Below, piece by piece: positions 63,101-64,000 of a DNA stretch of 64,000 nucleotides (positions are counted from its first letter, which is position 1; the number at the start of each line of letters is the position of its first letter). Position numbers and translations under genes: made by a program. This DNA comes from Bin5 sp965218625 (GTDB lineage: Bacteria > Chloroflexota > Anaerolineae > Caldilineales > Caldilineaceae). Location of the stretch: positions 620,001 to 684,000 of the forward strand of contig CBDCLG010000020.1 in the NCBI GenBank assembly GCA_965218625.1, read 5' to 3'. The notes beneath the pieces are model-generated. The model saw only the letters and a program-made list of their open reading frames with translations. It was not told the DNA's origin and ran no database searches.

Positions 63101-63348
63101 TTCTGTCATCCGAGGCGGAAAGAAACACACGTCGCTATGCCGACGACAACAGCCTGGAAGAGCAGGCCCAATGGACCGTAGAAGCCTATCAGATGATGCG
63201 CAACTGGGGCTGGGTCGGCCCAGCAATCCTCTGGAATCTGAACTTCCGATTGGTGGCCGACAACACGGAAAAGGCCCTATGGGGCATTGTCGATAATCAA
63301 CGGAGACCACTGCCGGTCTTCAATGCCCTGCAAAATATGCCCAAGTAG
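60136..63348 (+). CDS. Membrane-anchored multidomain protein with SH3 and clan GH-A glycosidase-like domains
   Basis: The 1070-residue protein has an N-terminal anchor (about 22-46) after an Arg/Tyr tail. Residues 50-200 are beta-rich. Residues 205-400 look like a TIM-barrel of GH18-like outline (YPGVIVDYRGMD) but lack the DxxDxDxE catalytic set. A beta region follows to about 600. A Thr/Pro linker (604-624) leads to a bacterial SH3 domain (625-685), an Ala/Pro/Gly linker, and a C-terminal clan GH-A-like barrel (715-1065) with VWNEQN (acid/base Glu near 837) and PTEFGW (nucleophile Glu near 977). The last domain is therefore probably active on a polysaccharide outside the cell. GGAGG lies about 9 bases before the ATG. 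Confidence 0.78.
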   Translation: MRRSSYDYDEPRRRGGSGMRKIVGALLSLVLPALIIIALLLPPISLIDRIQRLSYTTIDRNGGSLMDPDGTTIVFPPENVMESFQVNLVSIPRVEFLDGNAGQEWIAARDALAGAGLEAKSPIYEVAVRGGSADQSIVQIPIPNDSQPYETLELYSWDGDSWEFVPSSVLSMDDRIEARVAGWPPSNFAVMQTSAPPPRVETNIGVGEHVPATLANAGITSLAIAGFYLRGDGALEVERANPPVGNYAVVPVLRNWRGMEPPRSDLLHNMLVEQGQMQNQLDAVTNLLLQYSYPGVIVDYRGMDAAMAGEAEFSHFIERLAERLHAPDVNRWLAVRVESPHQVSPVDWNTRGYDWQALGRAADRVLIPGPADPAAYQLGGAMGSLLAFATDQIDRRKVQLELPGMSFERSEGQVWLKGFRQVLQPLVAQIQLGGEDGVIQPGQPVQLSVGNPRITRPLAYDGAIGAYMYSYIDDQQMERTVTIENSSSFAHKLTLLHLYNVTQVMVRDADSGDVDPDLWEVARQFQTGGNVDPSPSRLEVAYTIFRPDGTVLEQVAYPIDNPIHTFQAPVGDGDVRVEAQVVQVSSLGNRQLASPGNVVAMAMATPTPRATATPEPTPKPEVATLASTQIINVRQGPGTNYPRTGQLRAGQPYLIFGKNQAGDWWQIDIGNGTKGWVLGQLVTAAGSLDQVAVITDIPDPPAAAPAVAAAPAPAGGGGFGYGVQAHMVHNQEAGWVMETTKIQLGFGWVKQQIEWYVFEPNPGDYQWGAMQGFIDGANGAGVSLLFSVVNAPGWAREPGFDGSVGGPPADPNTFARFLGALAGRYCGSSVKALEVWNEQNLHYEWGNRPINPGEYMALLRPAYAAIKAACPSMQVISGALTPAGDNGNLAVDDFRYFEAMLAQGLANHADGFGAHPSGYNVPPSVRHEAACQTIQTTGNQFNGPCDNPHHSWSFRSTMEGYRNLAVKYGATNHRIWPTEFGWAAGGSHILSSEAERNTRRYADDNSLEEQAQWTVEAYQMMRNWGWVGPAILWNLNFRLVADNTEKALWGIVDNQRRPLPVFNALQNMPK

Positions 63349-63459
63349 GGAGCCAGCAAGCCGCTGGCGCAGGAATCTAATCTGCACTGGCTTGGTCAGT
63401 CTCACCACTAAACTCTTTTGGCGCGAAGATTGCACGCCAACAGCGGAGAATTACGAAAA

Positions 63460-63510
63460 GAAAAAGGCCGGGCTTTCGCTTGTGAAGGCCCGGCCTATGT
63501 TTTTCTGCTG
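63460..63510. terminator. Bidirectional rho-independent terminator
   Basis: AGGCCGGGC-x-TT and AAGGCCCGGCCT form a stem of about 11 bases. On the minus strand it is followed by CCTTTTTCTTTTC, ideal for ending the atp operon; on the plus strand ATGTTTTTCTG follows, which serves the glycosidase-like gene. Confidence 0.75.
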
Positions 63511-63524
63511 CAAGAGAGCTAATT

Positions 63525-63962
63525 CTACCCTTCATCCTCCACAAACACACCGGGACGGCTGCTGCGGCGACGGCGCGCCACCTTCAGTCTCAACTGGCTG
63601 CGGCGGTAGGCGACCTCGACGGGGCGACGCTCTTCATCGGGACGCGTGCGCAGCGCCTCTTCGGCGCGCTCCATCGCGGCTTCGGCGCGAGAAAGGTCGA
63701 TCTCGTCGGCGCGCTCGGCCGAACGCGCCAGCACGACCACCTTATCCGGCCGCACTTCGACCACACCGCCGCTGACCGCGATGTACTCTGTCTCGCCGTC
63801 GGCGCGGTGCAGCGCGATCTCTCCGATATTCAGCGTCGTCAGCAGGGGCGCATGGCCGCCCAGAACGCCCATCTCGCCCTCGACGCCGGGCATTGTGACC
63901 ATCTCGGCCTCGCCGCTGTACAGCATGCGGCTGGGCGTTACAATCTCGACCTGGATCGTCAT
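63525..63962 (-). CDS. atpC: ATP synthase epsilon subunit
   Basis: AtpC is the rotor subunit of F1 that also damps ATP hydrolysis. The 145-residue protein has the N-terminal beta-sandwich (VEIVTPSRMLYSGEAEMVTMPGVEGEMGVLGGHAPLLTTL) and a C-terminal helical hairpin rich in Ala, Glu and Arg. The C-terminal tail after residue 125 is Arg-rich and longer than usual. Its ATG overlaps the stop of atpD (ATGA), and it is the last gene before the terminator at 63460-63510. Confidence 0.95.
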   Translation of the reverse strand: MTIQVEIVTPSRMLYSGEAEMVTMPGVEGEMGVLGGHAPLLTTLNIGEIALHRADGETEYIAVSGGVVEVRPDKVVVLARSAERADEIDLSRAEAAMERAEEALRTRPDEERRPVEVAYRRSQLRLKVARRRRSSRPGVFVEDEG

Positions 63963-64000
63963 TCCTCCTGCCTCAACTGCTCGCCCTTCTCGACCGCCTT
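63959..64000 (-). CDS. atpD: ATP synthase beta subunit, C-terminal end (partial)
   Basis: Only the last 13 codons and stop are in the window (ending EKGEQLRQEE). The identity rests on position: it overlaps the atpC start by 4 bases on the same strand, the standard atpD-atpC junction. Confidence 0.7.
   Translation of the reverse strand, partial: KAVEKGEQLRQEE

Overview
The window is about 64 kb of high-GC bacterial DNA with dense coding. No rRNA, tRNA, CRISPR array or recognisable insertion sequence was seen. The gene mix points to a Chloroflexota bacterium of the Caldilinea/Anaerolinea kind, possibly marine or host-associated. The pointers are a ROK-type polyphosphate glucokinase next to transaldolase and phosphoglucose isomerase, a very long run of TolB/PD40 propeller repeats, several phytanoyl-CoA-dioxygenase-like proteins, lipoproteins with LysM and SH3 domains, and sugar ABC import with a Tat lipoprotein binding protein. 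This placement is inference from gene content, since no marker-gene search was possible.

Layout. 1-4.0 kb (minus): dihydroxyacetone-type kinase (dhaL partial, dhaK), an Ldh-family dehydrogenase and a sulfatase-like hydrolase. 4.0-14.1 kb (minus): cell-envelope proteins, namely an SH3-like membrane protein, a lipoprotein, a roughly 6.3 kb PD40 gene broken into several frames, a small zincin and a triple-repeat lipoprotein. 14.2-16.0 kb: yggS-proC-yggT. 16.1-21.5 kb: an M20 hydrolase, two Gfo/Idh/MocA oxidoreductases and, divergently, a GH29 alpha-L-fucosidase. 21.5-24.3 kb: a DksA-like protein with upp, divergent from ruvB, then an MNT nucleotidyltransferase with a cut-off HEPN partner. 24.3-27.4 kb: an AT-richer restriction-modification-like cassette. 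27.4-31 kb: an MTAP-like phosphorylase with an MBL-like protein, a third Gfo/Idh/MocA enzyme, and a frameshifted RDD pseudogene. 31.2-35.6 kb: a sugar-phosphate operon (ppgK, tal, pgi, rpiA) in which tal and pgi are separated only by a -1 frame change at a T7 run. 35.7-41.8 kb (minus): LysM lipoprotein, FAD oxidoreductase, PQQ-type sugar dehydrogenase, MoxR ATPase and DUF4350 protein. 41.9-47.8 kb (minus): two PhyH dioxygenases, a cyclase and a three-gene sugar ABC importer. 48.5-52.9 kb (plus): DtxR-type regulator, CcmH, a TlpA/ResA-like thioredoxin, RimO and a DOT1-like methyltransferase. 53-59.7 kb: aldehyde dehydrogenase, PhyH, an FGGY sugar kinase and proBA. 60.1-63.3 kb: a large membrane-anchored multidomain glycosidase-like protein. 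63.5-64 kb: atpC and the tail of atpD.

How the genes work together: most of the window serves uptake and breakdown of carbohydrates and related small molecules (fucosidase, sulfatase-like enzyme, oxidoreductases, ABC importer, sugar kinases, pentose-phosphate enzymes). Proline synthesis is complete but split into two places (proC; proBA). The most unusual points are the slippery tal/pgi junction, the seven-propeller PD40 locus, the foreign restriction-modification-like pair beside a truncated HEPN gene, a sulfatase-like enzyme with Thr at the nucleophile position, and a fucosidase with a ribbon-helix-helix-like N-terminus. Promoter and operator calls rest on reading -35/-10 hexamers and palindromes by eye.
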